From assembly GCA_905234695.1 (NCBI GenBank), contig CAJOHZ010000010.1, positions 1 through 49,118 on the forward strand: DNA of 49,118 nucleotides, given 5' to 3'. The position numbers and the translations under genes were made by a program. Every line of letters begins with the position of its first letter. Within the stretch, counting starts at the first letter, position 1. The stretch comes from an uncultured Bacteroidales bacterium. GTDB taxonomy: Bacteria > Bacteroidota > Bacteroidia > Bacteroidales > P3. Below the pieces are notes generated by a model. That model was not told the origin of the DNA. It did no database searches and saw nothing but the letters and a program-made list of their open reading frames with translations. Positions 24,593 through 32,502 of this stretch are shown here, in pieces.

Positions 24593-26314
24593 ATGACAGA
24601 CACCATTAAAACCCTTAGAGACAGTGCGGCCATGCGATGGATTGCACTCTTGCTGTTGGCACTTGCCATGTTCTGTGCCTACATCTTTATGGACATCTTG
24701 TCCCCCATCAAGGACCTTATGATGTCCGAACGCGGGTGGGATTCCACCGCATTCGGCACGATGCAAGGGGCAGAGACGTTCCTCAACGTGTTTATCTTTT
24801 TCCTTATCTTTGCCGGTATCATTCTCGACAAGATGGGCGTCCGCTTCACTGCCGTGCTTTCCGGTGCGGTGATGCTGGCAGGTGGTCTGATCAAGTATTT
24901 CGCCGTCAGTGAATCGTTCATCGGCAGCAGCCTTGATACATGGTTCACGGAGCATCTGAACTATATCCCCGGTTTCGATGAGTTGGGCGTTTCCCCGTTC
25001 TATGAGGGAATGCCCGCTTCGGCCAAGATGGCTGCTATCGGCTTTATGATTTTCGGTTGTGGTGCCGAGATGGCCGGTATCACGGTTAGCCGTGGTATTG
25101 TCAAGTGGTTCAAGGGCCGCGAGACGGCCATGGCCATGGGTTCCGAGATGGCACTGGCTCGCCTCGGTGTGGCTACCTGCATGATTTTCTCTCCCTTCTT
25201 TGCCAAGTATGGTGGACATATCAACGTCAGCCGTTCGGTGGCCTTCGGTGTGGTGCTGCTCTGCATCGCGCTGATGATGTTCGTAGTCTATTTCTTCATG
25301 GACAAGAAACTCGACAAGCAGACTGGCGAGGCTGAGGAGAAGGACGACCCCTTCCGCCTCAAAGACATCGGAAAAATTCTTTCTTCCGGCGGCTTCTGGC
25401 TGGTGGCTCTGCTTTGCGTCCTATACTACAGCGCCATCTTCCCCTTCCAGAAATATGCGGTCAACATGCTGCAGTGCAACCTGACGCTCACCCCCGCGGA
25501 GACGGGCACTTTCTGGGCAGGGTCTGTGGTGACATTCGTGCAGTATGGCCTCATGCTGGCTGTCGCTGCTTTCTCCTTCATCAGCAACTTCATGAAGAAA
25601 GGCAACCCTTGGAAGTATATCCTCATGGCGTTGGCTGTGGTGACCCTAGTGATCTATTGCTACATGGGTTATATGCGCGGTACGGCCGAGACTATTTTTG
25701 CCGTCTTCCCGCTGCTGGCTGTGGCTATCACCCCCATCCTCGGCAACTATGTTGACCATAAGGGCAAGGCCGCTTCGATGCTGGTCATCGGCTCGCTACT
25801 GCTGATTGCTTGCCACCTCACTTTCGCCTTCCTCCTGCCTATGTGCAAAGGCAGCGCCATTGGTGGCACCGTGGTGGCTTACGCTACGATTCTCGTGCTG
25901 GGCGCCTCTTTCTCGCTGGTTCCCGCCGCCCTGTGGCCTTCCGTGCCCAAGTTGGTTGACGAGAAGATTATCGGTTCGGCATATGCCCTCATCTTCTGGA
26001 TTCAGAATATTGGCCTCTGGCTCTTCCCGCTCCTCATCGGTCGTGTGTTGGATAACACGAACCCCGAGTTGACGGCCAAACTTGCGGCAGCGAAAGAGTC
26101 GACGAAAGCCGCTGTCGATGCTGGCACCATGACCGCCATGGAGGCTCAGCAGCAGGTCTCGGAAATCACCGAGCAGGTGGCAGTCTCTTACGACTACAAA
26201 TGGGCATTGGTGATGCTGGCCGCCCTCGGCGTGGCCGCCCTGTTGATAGGCTTCCTGCTGAAGATTGTAGACCGCAAGAAACACCTCGGTCTCGAAGAAC
26301 CGAATATTAAATAA
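24593..26314 (+). CDS. Major facilitator superfamily transporter
   Basis: A 573-residue, 12-helix protein is read from the ATG at 24593; the frame is open further upstream across the promoter. N-terminal half: RWIALLLLALAMFCAYIFMDILSP, ERGWDSTAFG, and an ILDKMGVR loop in the place of the MFS signature G-x3-D-R-x-G. A central charged loop near 230-260 (MDKKLDKQTGEAEEKDD) separates the halves. A loop at about 505-545 is rich in Ala, Thr and Gln. It resembles MFSD1-like carriers found in many Bacteroidetes; the substrate is unknown. A long hairpin follows it. Confidence 0.85.
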   Translation: MTDTIKTLRDSAAMRWIALLLLALAMFCAYIFMDILSPIKDLMMSERGWDSTAFGTMQGAETFLNVFIFFLIFAGIILDKMGVRFTAVLSGAVMLAGGLIKYFAVSESFIGSSLDTWFTEHLNYIPGFDELGVSPFYEGMPASAKMAAIGFMIFGCGAEMAGITVSRGIVKWFKGRETAMAMGSEMALARLGVATCMIFSPFFAKYGGHINVSRSVAFGVVLLCIALMMFVVYFFMDKKLDKQTGEAEEKDDPFRLKDIGKILSSGGFWLVALLCVLYYSAIFPFQKYAVNMLQCNLTLTPAETGTFWAGSVVTFVQYGLMLAVAAFSFISNFMKKGNPWKYILMALAVVTLVIYCYMGYMRGTAETIFAVFPLLAVAITPILGNYVDHKGKAASMLVIGSLLLIACHLTFAFLLPMCKGSAIGGTVVAYATILVLGASFSLVPAALWPSVPKLVDEKIIGSAYALIFWIQNIGLWLFPLLIGRVLDNTNPELTAKLAAAKESTKAAVDAGTMTAMEAQQQVSEITEQVAVSYDYKWALVMLAALGVAALLIGFLLKIVDRKKHLGLEEPNIK

Positions 26315-26331
26315 ACTTATTTTTGACCTGT

Positions 26332-26380
26332 GACCGGTGATCTGTGATACGAGCCTCTTTCGTCTCACGGGTCACCGGTC
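26332..26380. terminator. Long imperfect hairpin between the MFS and aldo/keto reductase genes
   Basis: GACCGGTGA (26332-26340) pairs with TCACCGGTC (26372-26380). Inner pairs GTGA/TCAC and CGA/TCG continue the stem to a 7-base loop. There is no T-run on the plus strand, so it may be a weak terminator, a processing site or an mRNA stabiliser. Confidence 0.5.
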
Positions 26381-26393
26381 TCTATCAATAGTT

Positions 26394-27455
26394 ATGCAAA
26401 CAGTTACCCTTTGCCGACAAGATAAATGTCAGCCCGGACACCAGGCACTTGTTGTGCCGAAAAACGGGTTTGGGGCGTTGCCTATCCAGCGCATCTCGAA
26501 AGCCGACACCGTCCATCTGCTCCACAAGGCGTTGGACCACGGCATGTATTACTTCGACACTGCCCGTTTCTATACCGATAGTGAGGAGAAACTGGGCGAG
26601 GCCTTCCACGACCGTCGCGACAAGGTGATTATCAGCACCAAGACCGGCGCTACCAAGCCGGAGGATTTCTGGGATCAACTCCATACCTCGCTGCGGTTGC
26701 TACGCACCGATTACGTGGACCTCTACCAATTCCACAATCCGTCCTTCTGCCCCAAACCGGGAGATGGGTCGGGTATCTATGAGGCCATGCAGGAGGCTGT
26801 GCGTCAAGGCAAGGTACTCCATATCGGCATCACCAATCACCGTATGGCGGTGGCCCGCGAAGCGGTGGAGAGCGGCCTCTACGAGACCCTCCAGTTCCCC
26901 TTCTCCTACCTCGCCAGCGACGAGGAGATGTCGCTCATGCAGTCTACCGTCGACCACGGGATGGGCTTCATCGCCATGAAAGGTCTCGCAGGGGGGCTTA
27001 TCAACCATGCTGCCACGGCCTACGCCTTTATGGCCCAGTTCCCGGGGGTGGAGCCCATCTGGGGCATTCAGCGCGAGCGTGAGCTGGACGAGTTCATCTC
27101 CTTCCAGGACAACCCGCCTGTGCTGACCGACGAGATGCGCGCCCGCATCGAGAAAGACCGTCAGGAGCTATGTGGTGACTTCTGCCGGGGCTGTGCCTAC
27201 TGCCAGCCCTGCCCTGCAGGTATTGAGATTGAGAGCTGCAACCGCATGTATCTCTTCCTTCGCCGCGCTCCCTATAGCGTCTACCTCAACGAGGAGTTCT
27301 ACGAGAAGATGCAGAAGGTGAAAGACTGCCTGCAATGCGGTCGCTGTCGCGAGAAATGCCCTTACCACCTCGACACCCCCAACCTCCTGAAGCGTAACTA
27401 CGACGACTTCATGGAGCACTGGGCACACAAGGAGGATTTTTCCAGGCAGGGCTGA
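26394..27455 (+). CDS. Aldo/keto reductase with C-terminal ferredoxin-type cysteine motifs
   Basis: A 353-residue protein is read from the ATG at 26394. The AKR barrel has FDTARFY (Asp and catalytic Tyr), VIISTKTGA (Lys) and YQFHNPS (His). The C-terminal 90 residues hold two Cys groups, CGDFCRGCAYCQPCP and CLQCGRCREKCPYH. The second is a typical 4Fe-4S motif (CxxCxxCxxxCP). This AKR plus Fe-S arrangement is common in anaerobes and suggests electron supply from an iron-sulphur donor as well as NAD(P)H. The substrate is not known. The gene ends at the decamer repeat array. Confidence 0.88.
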   Translation: MQTVTLCRQDKCQPGHQALVVPKNGFGALPIQRISKADTVHLLHKALDHGMYYFDTARFYTDSEEKLGEAFHDRRDKVIISTKTGATKPEDFWDQLHTSLRLLRTDYVDLYQFHNPSFCPKPGDGSGIYEAMQEAVRQGKVLHIGITNHRMAVAREAVESGLYETLQFPFSYLASDEEMSLMQSTVDHGMGFIAMKGLAGGLINHAATAYAFMAQFPGVEPIWGIQRERELDEFISFQDNPPVLTDEMRARIEKDRQELCGDFCRGCAYCQPCPAGIEIESCNRMYLFLRRAPYSVYLNEEFYEKMQKVKDCLQCGRCREKCPYHLDTPNLLKRNYDDFMEHWAHKEDFSRQG

Positions 27456-27456
27456 G

Positions 27457-27522
27457 CTAGGCTATTCTAGGTTTTTTTTAGGCTTTCCTAGGATATCCTG
27501 GGAGGTTCTAGGCTTTCCTGGG
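27457..27522. repeat. Seven-unit CTAGG-N5 decamer array
   Basis: CTAGG or a one-base variant starts at 27457, 27467, 27478, 27488, 27498, 27508 and 27518, a spacing of 10, 11, 10, 10, 10 and 10. It fills the space between two convergent genes and runs over the last codons of trmO. The spacing is close to one helical turn. Confidence 0.75.
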
Positions 27523-28212
27523 GTTGCTCGGTTTTATCTCTTTTACTTCCAGTCGGCTGCCGCTGACGCGGAAGTGGATGTCGAAGCCGGCGAAGGCCAG
27601 ACCATAGGTGCGGTCGGGGTCGGTATGGTATTGTGGGCGTGGGTCGTGGGCTAGGATATCGAGAAGGGGTTGACGGTGGTCGGGCGGAAGCATCGCAAGC
27701 AACGTTTCGGGACAGTGTACCTCCAACAGTCGGTCGGCAGGGGTGGGGGCGAAGCCGCAGCGGGCGTCGGGGTGGCTGTCGGTATAGGCCAGATAGGGCT
27801 TGATATCGAGGATGGGCGTGCCGTCCATCAAATCGGCCCCGCTGACATGAAGCACGGGCCCCAGCGAGGGAGAGAATTCGATGCCTGTCAGCCGCACCGA
27901 CGAGAGCCCGATAGGGTTGGGCCGGAAAGGACTGCGGGTGGCGAAAACGCCCATACGTTCGTTGCCGCCCAGCCGCGGCGGCCGCACGGTGGGACTCCAG
28001 GTTGGGTGGCCGGGTTGACTGTTGTTTTCGTTTCCTGTATTAAACTGCCACAGCAGCCAGATGTAGTCGAACCCTTCCAGTCCGCGCACTGACTCCGCCA
28101 CTCGGTATTCGGGTTCAAAGACAATCCGGGCGGGGGTCTCCACGATGCCCGCTTGGCGGGGTATGCCAAATTTTTGCGGGAAACAGCTCTCGATATGGGC
28201 GATGGTGTTCAT
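27508..28212 (-). CDS. trmO: tRNA (N6-threonylcarbamoyladenosine37) methyltransferase TrmO
   Basis: The 234-residue product has the TsaA/TrmO pattern: an early IESCFPQKFGIPRQ, RVAESVRGLEGFDYIWLLWQF, GVFATRSPFRPNPIGLSSVRL, and DLMDGTPILDIKPYLAYTDS. The N-terminal beta-barrel binds SAM and the C-terminal part binds tRNA. It methylates t6A37 in tRNA-Thr to m6t6A in known members. The stop lies inside the decamer repeat, and the start directly follows the PAP2 stop with no gap. Confidence 0.92.
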   Translation of the reverse strand: MNTIAHIESCFPQKFGIPRQAGIVETPARIVFEPEYRVAESVRGLEGFDYIWLLWQFNTGNENNSQPGHPTWSPTVRPPRLGGNERMGVFATRSPFRPNPIGLSSVRLTGIEFSPSLGPVLHVSGADLMDGTPILDIKPYLAYTDSHPDARCGFAPTPADRLLEVHCPETLLAMLPPDHRQPLLDILAHDPRPQYHTDPDRTYGLAFAGFDIHFRVSGSRLEVKEIKPSNPRKA

Positions 28213-28869
28213 TTAGAATCTCAGGTATGGCGAGAGCCAATACATAATGCTGGCGCTGAGGATGCCGATGCCTGCCCCGGCCAGCACGTCGCTGGCCCAG
28301 TGGCGGTTGTTGTACATGCGCATCATTCCCACGCCGGTGGCCACGGTGTAGCCCGCGATGGCCACGACAGGGTACTCCTCGCCGTATTCACGTCGCAACA
28401 GTTCGGCGCCGAGAAAGGCGGTGAGGGTATGGCCCGAAGGAAAACTGTTGTATACGCCACCGTATGGACGTTCCACGCCGAGGCCGTATTTCAAGCCAAA
28501 TCCGAGAGTGGCCCCGATGAGGCAACTGCCCGCCCCGAGGTTGCACATGTCGCGCCAGCCGTGACGGCTCTGCAGGCCGCAGGCTTTGAGCAGTAGTACC
28601 GCTCCGCCGGGGGTGAACTGGATAAAGTCTTCCACCTCCATGCGGCTGTGTCCGTCGCGTTGCGACCAGTCGTGCAAGGGCACATCGATGGAGGCATGTA
28701 GAGGCGGCAGGGCCATGATGGTGGCACCTGTGGCGATAAGTGCACTGGGGGCGATGGCCTGCTGGAACGTGAAACGGTGGGGGTATCCGCAGGTGAGCGA
28801 ATCAGTCTGCTGGGCATGCATCAATGTGCAGCAGCAGAACGAGAGAACGATGAGGAGGACTTTTTTCAT
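28213..28869 (-). CDS. PAP2-family lipid phosphatase
   Basis: The 218-residue product has a signal-like N-terminus (LMHAQ) and the three PAP2 motifs: K127-x6-RP, PSGH at 144-147, and R184-x5-H190-x3-D194. The usual fold acts on lipid pyrophosphates or phosphates in the envelope, such as undecaprenyl pyrophosphate or lipid A. The exact substrate cannot be told. It is co-transcribed with trmO and the ComB-like gene. Confidence 0.88.
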   Translation of the reverse strand: MKKVLLIVLSFCCCTLMHAQQTDSLTCGYPHRFTFQQAIAPSALIATGATIMALPPLHASIDVPLHDWSQRDGHSRMEVEDFIQFTPGGAVLLLKACGLQSRHGWRDMCNLGAGSCLIGATLGFGLKYGLGVERPYGGVYNSFPSGHTLTAFLGAELLRREYGEEYPVVAIAGYTVATGVGMMRMYNNRHWASDVLAGAGIGILSASIMYWLSPYLRF

Positions 28870-28889
28870 ATTGGGGAGGGGAGTAGGGG

Positions 28890-29618
28890 TCAGTCAATCA
28901 GTCGCAGCACCTTTCCGTCGAACAACTTGGGCAACACAGGGCAGGTGTCCGTGCGGAACGAGAAGTCGATGTCGGCGGTGGCGCCGAAGCCCTCCAGCCG
29001 CTTCATGTGGCTGGCACGATGGGTACAATAGGTGCGTGGGTCGCCGTGGCAGAGGGTCCACAGCTCCATGGAGGCTACGGCGGCATCCTGGTGGGTGGCA
29101 TAGCGTCCCGATTCGGTCAGCCGGTGGCAAAGTGCGCCGGCGAAGAGGGTGTCTTCGAGGCTGAAATCCTGCTGCCAGCCGCTACAGATAATTACCACGT
29201 CGCGTGGGATGGACAACAGGTGTTCCGTCAGTCGTGTGAGGTTGGCGAAGCTGCCCACAAGGGTTTCGTCGGCATCCGCTCCGCGCAGGATGCAGTTGGT
29301 GCCGTTGGTGGTGCTGTAGGCGATACGTTTCCCCCACAAGTTCATCGTGATGTATTCGGAGGGAGAGTTCCCGCATTCGGCATCGCCGACCTTGTGTCCG
29401 CCTCGTTCGGCGGCACGCAGGTAACCCAAGGCACGGTAGGGCTCCAATTCGTCGAGAGAGGCCAGCGGGACCACTTCGGAGGCTCCTGCGCGGAATGCGG
29501 CGCAGATGGAGGTGGTGGCCCGCAGGATGTCCACAGCTACCACGGTATGGGGGCCGGTAAGGCTCCGCATGTCGTACAGCGCGGGACTCAGCGCCAGTTC
29601 AATCTGTGAAACACTCAT
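28890..29618 (-). CDS. ComB-like 2-phosphosulfolactate phosphatase
   Basis: A 242-residue protein is read from the ATG at 29618; the longer frame reaches into the upstream lipoprotein gene. Family blocks: VVAVDILRATTSICAAF, GGHKVGDAECGNSPSEY, RIAYSTTNGTNCI, CSGWQQDFSLEDTLFAGAL. ComB acts in archaeal coenzyme M synthesis, but homologues in Bacteroidetes have no comA/comC partners here, so the physiological substrate is uncertain. It overlaps the end of the DUF799 gene by 20 bp. Confidence 0.85.
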   Translation of the reverse strand: MSVSQIELALSPALYDMRSLTGPHTVVAVDILRATTSICAAFRAGASEVVPLASLDELEPYRALGYLRAAERGGHKVGDAECGNSPSEYITMNLWGKRIAYSTTNGTNCILRGADADETLVGSFANLTRLTEHLLSIPRDVVIICSGWQQDFSLEDTLFAGALCHRLTESGRYATHQDAAVASMELWTLCHGDPRTYCTHRASHMKRLEGFGATADIDFSFRTDTCPVLPKLFDGKVLRLID

Positions 29619-30405
29619 TTCCGAATTCGTCTTCAGTGTATTCGCTCCGCTCCAGGCTCCCATCGGGGTTGATGACGAACCCGTAGAAATCGGGGTTGGA
29701 GGGGATGTATTGGTCGTGTTTGAAATGCCATCGGCTGGCACTGGTGGGCAGGTTGCGCAGCACGAATCCGCTCATCTCCCGCAGCAGGATGCAACGGTGG
29801 GCAAGACGACTGTCCAGCCCGGTTTGCTCCATGAATTCGGTATCGGACTGTAGCTCCACAGGCTCGCCGATGTGGTCCACGGGTTGCATCTTTCTACCCC
29901 GTACCCAGGTATGCATCAACTCCGTGCCGCTCTTGGTGGAGCGCAGGGTGTATTCGGCATAAACCACAATCTCGTTGATTTCGGGCTCTTGCCACTTGTG
30001 GATGGCCACCAGCAGCACGGCATCGATGCCGTATTGTGCCGACAACTCCTTCAGGTCGTCGCGCATCAGTTGTTTGTAGTCCTTGTTGATGCGACCCATG
30101 ATGGCCTCGGAGGCCAGTGGGGCAGGGGTGTAGTACCCTTGGGCGATTAGCGGTTCCGCCACGGTCTGCTGCAGATAGCAGGCGGCTGCGTGCAACTCAT
30201 CGTTGAACAGTTTGTCTTGTGTGGTCTTGGCTTGCAGCGGCTTGGTGTTGTCTTGCACGGGTGCCACAAGCACGGTGACGGGCTTCTCTTTGTACAAGTC
30301 GTCGTAGGAGGACATTTTCTTCTCGCTCTTGCAGCAGAGGAGAAGTAATAGTGAAGAACTAAGAACTAAGAAGGTGGTCAGTTTCCGATTTGTTTTCGTT
30401 CCCAT
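29599..30405 (-). CDS. DUF799 (GNA1162-type) lipoprotein
   Basis: A 268-residue protein is read from the ATG at 30405, with a lipoprotein signal (FLVLSSSLLLLLCC, lipobox Cys at 24 or 25). The following KPVTVLVAPVQDNTKPLQAK, YYTPAPLASEAIM and YGIDAVLLVAIHKW are characteristic of the DUF799/GNA1162 family, periplasmic lipoproteins thought to help secretion across the outer membrane. In other bacteria it is paired with a DUF4810 and a CsgG-like lipoprotein. The DUF4810-like partner is directly upstream, but no CsgG gene is present. The spacer is a heptamer array. Confidence 0.8.
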   Translation of the reverse strand: MGTKTNRKLTTFLVLSSSLLLLLCCKSEKKMSSYDDLYKEKPVTVLVAPVQDNTKPLQAKTTQDKLFNDELHAAACYLQQTVAEPLIAQGYYTPAPLASEAIMGRINKDYKQLMRDDLKELSAQYGIDAVLLVAIHKWQEPEINEIVVYAEYTLRSTKSGTELMHTWVRGRKMQPVDHIGEPVELQSDTEFMEQTGLDSRLAHRCILLREMSGFVLRNLPTSASRWHFKHDQYIPSNPDFYGFVINPDGSLERSEYTEDEFGNECFTD

Positions 30406-30440
30406 TTCAATTCTCAATTTTCAATCTTCATTTTTCAATT
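30406..30440. repeat. Five tandem heptamers TTCAATT
   Basis: Exact period 7: TTCAATT, CTCAATT, TTCAATC, TTCATTT, TTCAATT. It makes up the whole spacer between the DUF4810-like gene and the DUF799 gene and overlaps the stop of the former. Confidence 0.75.
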
Positions 30441-31340
30441 CCCTACCGCGGTGCTGTCGGGCGTGGCGGTGCTGTCGGGGGCTTCGCGGTAGCCGTTACG
30501 GATAAGCCATGCCTCGTAGCGGCGGGCCAGTTCCTCGCGGCGTTGTTTGCGGGCCTCACGACGGGCGATGCGCTCCTGCTCCCGTCGTTGGGCATCCAAC
30601 TCGGCTTGCCGTTGCCGTTCCTCTCGGTCGCGCAGACGTTGGGCTTTGCGTTCGGCGGCGGCGATGCTGTCCTGTCGTTCCTGCTCGGCGCGGATGGCGT
30701 CCTCCTTGGCCCGTTTCTCGGCCTCCTTGGCTTCGATTTTGGCGCGTTGGGCATCCTTCTTCGCCTTCTCCTTGGCTTTCTTCTCCTCCTTCTTGGCCTT
30801 GTCGCGGGCTTTCTTTTCCTGCTGTTTGGTCAGGGCCTGCTGGGCACGCTCCTCCTTCTGTTGCATCTTCAGCTGCTTCTGGTACTCAGGGTCGTTGGCC
30901 AGTTGCTCCTGCAACGCCAGCTCCTCGGCGGTGAGGGTCACGCGGATGGTGTCGAGGGTGGAGAGGTCGATATGCGAGGTGTCAGTGCGACCGTCGGCGG
31001 CATAAGCGGGCGCGAAGGTCTGCTTGAGCATGTCGACATAGGGGGCGCTGTGGGGGAAGAACATTTTTTCGTTGTTGAACATGATGTTGGCCTGCTCGGG
31101 GCATCCCAGTTGGGCCAGGGTCACGCCGTAGTCGGCATATAGTCCCGGGTGTGCCACACCCTCGTCGAGGTTGAGGTTGACGGCCTCGGCATAGGCGTGC
31201 GCCAGTGCCAGCAGTCGTGCCTGGGTGGGATTGCGCTGGTACTGCATCACCGCCGTGGGCTCGCTGACAAGCGTCCCGTCGTTCACGCAGGCGGCAAACA
31301 GGCCTCCGGCCAAGAGTAGCATTATGATATACTTCTTCAT
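30435..31340 (-). CDS. DUF4810-like lipoprotein with long charged coiled-coil tail
   Basis: The 301-residue product has a lipobox (GGLFAAC, Cys18). The first half (to about 125) resembles the DUF4810 family: helical, TPR-like, ARLLALAHAYAEAVN, HPGLYADYGVTLAQLG, FPHSAPYVDML. The second half (about 135-285) is a continuous Lys/Arg/Glu/Ala/Gln-rich helix (EKKARDKAKKEEKKAKEKAKK) ending in a Ser/Thr/Pro tail. DUF4810 proteins usually lack such a long tail. It lies about 30 bp downstream of the RNase P RNA gene and upstream of its GNA1162 partner. Confidence 0.75.
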   Translation of the reverse strand: MKKYIIMLLLAGGLFAACVNDGTLVSEPTAVMQYQRNPTQARLLALAHAYAEAVNLNLDEGVAHPGLYADYGVTLAQLGCPEQANIMFNNEKMFFPHSAPYVDMLKQTFAPAYAADGRTDTSHIDLSTLDTIRVTLTAEELALQEQLANDPEYQKQLKMQQKEERAQQALTKQQEKKARDKAKKEEKKAKEKAKKDAQRAKIEAKEAEKRAKEDAIRAEQERQDSIAAAERKAQRLRDREERQRQAELDAQRREQERIARREARKQRREELARRYEAWLIRNGYREAPDSTATPDSTAVGN

Positions 31341-31372
31341 GCTTGGTGCGGGGTTGTGGCATCAATAAAAAA

Positions 31373-31768
31373 CGGCAACGTCATAAGCCGGGTTCTGTCC
31401 CGCCGCGGGGGCGACGGTCCCTATCATCAATCTACTGCCGGCGTCGCCGCCGGCCTCTATCAACCTACCCTCCGACATTACCATAGGTATCGGGCGGGCC
31501 AGCCCTTGACTGTCGGTATATTTGGTCTTTCAACCCATAAGGTTTGCCATCGGGCCGCATCGCTGCAGCCTGTCGTGAGCTCTTGCCTCGCGCTTGCACC
31601 CTTACCGGAAGTCGCCCTCCGGCGGTTTCTCTTTCTGTGGCACTTGCTGTCCGCAGGGCACTTGCCTCCCTGCGTCCTTCCCGTTAGGAAGTATGGTGGC
31701 CCGTGTTGCCCGGACTTTCCTCCCGCGCAGCCCCGAAGGGTGCGCCGGCGATAGGGTCGGTTGCCGTT
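31373..31768 (-). ncRNA. rnpB: RNase P RNA (bacterial class A)
   Basis: The catalytic RNA of RNase P, which matures tRNA 5' ends. On the minus strand the 5' part contains GAGGAAAGTCCGGGCAACA (complement of about 31704-31722), the universally conserved P4/J region. The 3' part contains ACAGAACCCGGCTTAT (complement of 31383-31398), the conserved partner near the 3' end. The ends GGCAAC and GTTGCC can pair as helix P1. The length of about 396 nt fits Bacteroidetes type A RNAs. A TTTTTT run follows the 3' end. Exact ends are set by P1 pairing. Confidence 0.93.
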
Positions 31769-31825
31769 TTGTTTGATGTCAATGTCCTCGTTTTGTATAT
31801 TTGTCTAAAACGAGCCGGACAAGAA

Positions 31826-31901
31826 AATATTGTGTAATCCTCAAATTTTCTCATTATGTGAATTTTTTTTCGTTATTTTGCAACAAAAAACAATATTGTG
31901 T
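31826..31901 (+). promoter_or_regulatory. Direct repeat AATATTGTGT upstream of the ECF sigma gene
   Basis: AATATTGTGT occurs at 31826-31835 and 31892-31901. The second copy contains the palindrome ACAATATTGT (31890-31899). A near-consensus -7 box (TTATTTTG, 7 of 8) lies between them. The repeats could bind a regulator of the sigma gene, possibly by autoregulation. Confidence 0.35.
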
Positions 31902-31914
31902 GTCTTGACTTGAA

Positions 31915-32460
31915 ATGAAACCCGAAAAGAACCATCTTGTGGCGGCTTGCCAGCGGAATGACGCAGATGCCTTGCGGCAACTGTATGAGGAGTTCTCGCC
32001 GATGATGCTGGGTGTATGTATGCGTTACACCCGCTCCCGCGACGAGGCACAGGATTTGCTACACGACGGTTTCTTGAAGGTGTATAAGAACATCGGCAAG
32101 TTGAAGCACCCGATTGCCTTGGAGGATTGGATATATCGGATTATGGTGAACGTGTGTGTCAACTATGTCTGCCGCCATCGCGAAGTGGTCTATTGCGGGC
32201 TTTCTGGGATGGACAATGGTCAGAATGAGGACCAATATACGGAAACCCCATTCGACACAGACCCCTTCGAGACGGCCGAGGTGATGAAGGCCATCCGCGC
32301 GCTGCCCGACCCCTATCAGGCGGTGTTCAATATGAAGGAGGTGGACGGATTTGACTATCCTGAAATCGCGGAGCGGATGGATATGAAGGAGGTGACCGTA
32401 CGGTCAATTGTCTCACGCGCCAAGAAGATGCTGAGAGATGCGTTGGAACCGATAGTATAG
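31915..32460 (+). CDS. ECF-type RNA polymerase sigma factor
   Basis: The 181-residue product contains only sigma regions 2 and 4, as ECF factors do. Region 2: ALRQLYEEFSPMMLGVCMRYTRSRDEAQDLLHDGFLKVYKNIGK, split over about 20-62. Region 4: MKAIRALPDPYQAVFNMKEVDGFDYPEIAERMDMKEVTVRSIVSRAKKML, near the C-terminus with the helix-turn-helix. The next gene, 42 bp downstream, has the form of an anti-sigma factor. This suggests a membrane-signal-controlled pair. Confidence 0.92.
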   Translation: MKPEKNHLVAACQRNDADALRQLYEEFSPMMLGVCMRYTRSRDEAQDLLHDGFLKVYKNIGKLKHPIALEDWIYRIMVNVCVNYVCRHREVVYCGLSGMDNGQNEDQYTETPFDTDPFETAEVMKAIRALPDPYQAVFNMKEVDGFDYPEIAERMDMKEVTVRSIVSRAKKMLRDALEPIV

Positions 32461-32502
32461 AAATAACACTTAACAATAAAAAAACAAAAACATTATACAA
32501 CG

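Noticed and set aside
26394-27455. Aldo/keto reductase as a further member of the steroid-type operon
   Set aside because: It is on the opposite strand, beyond the nuclease and MFS genes, and its Fe-S type AKR family is common in anaerobes without a link to steroids.
31341-31914. Open frames across the RNase P RNA region
   Set aside because: The sequence carries the conserved RNase P RNA segments on the minus strand; the frames have no protein features.
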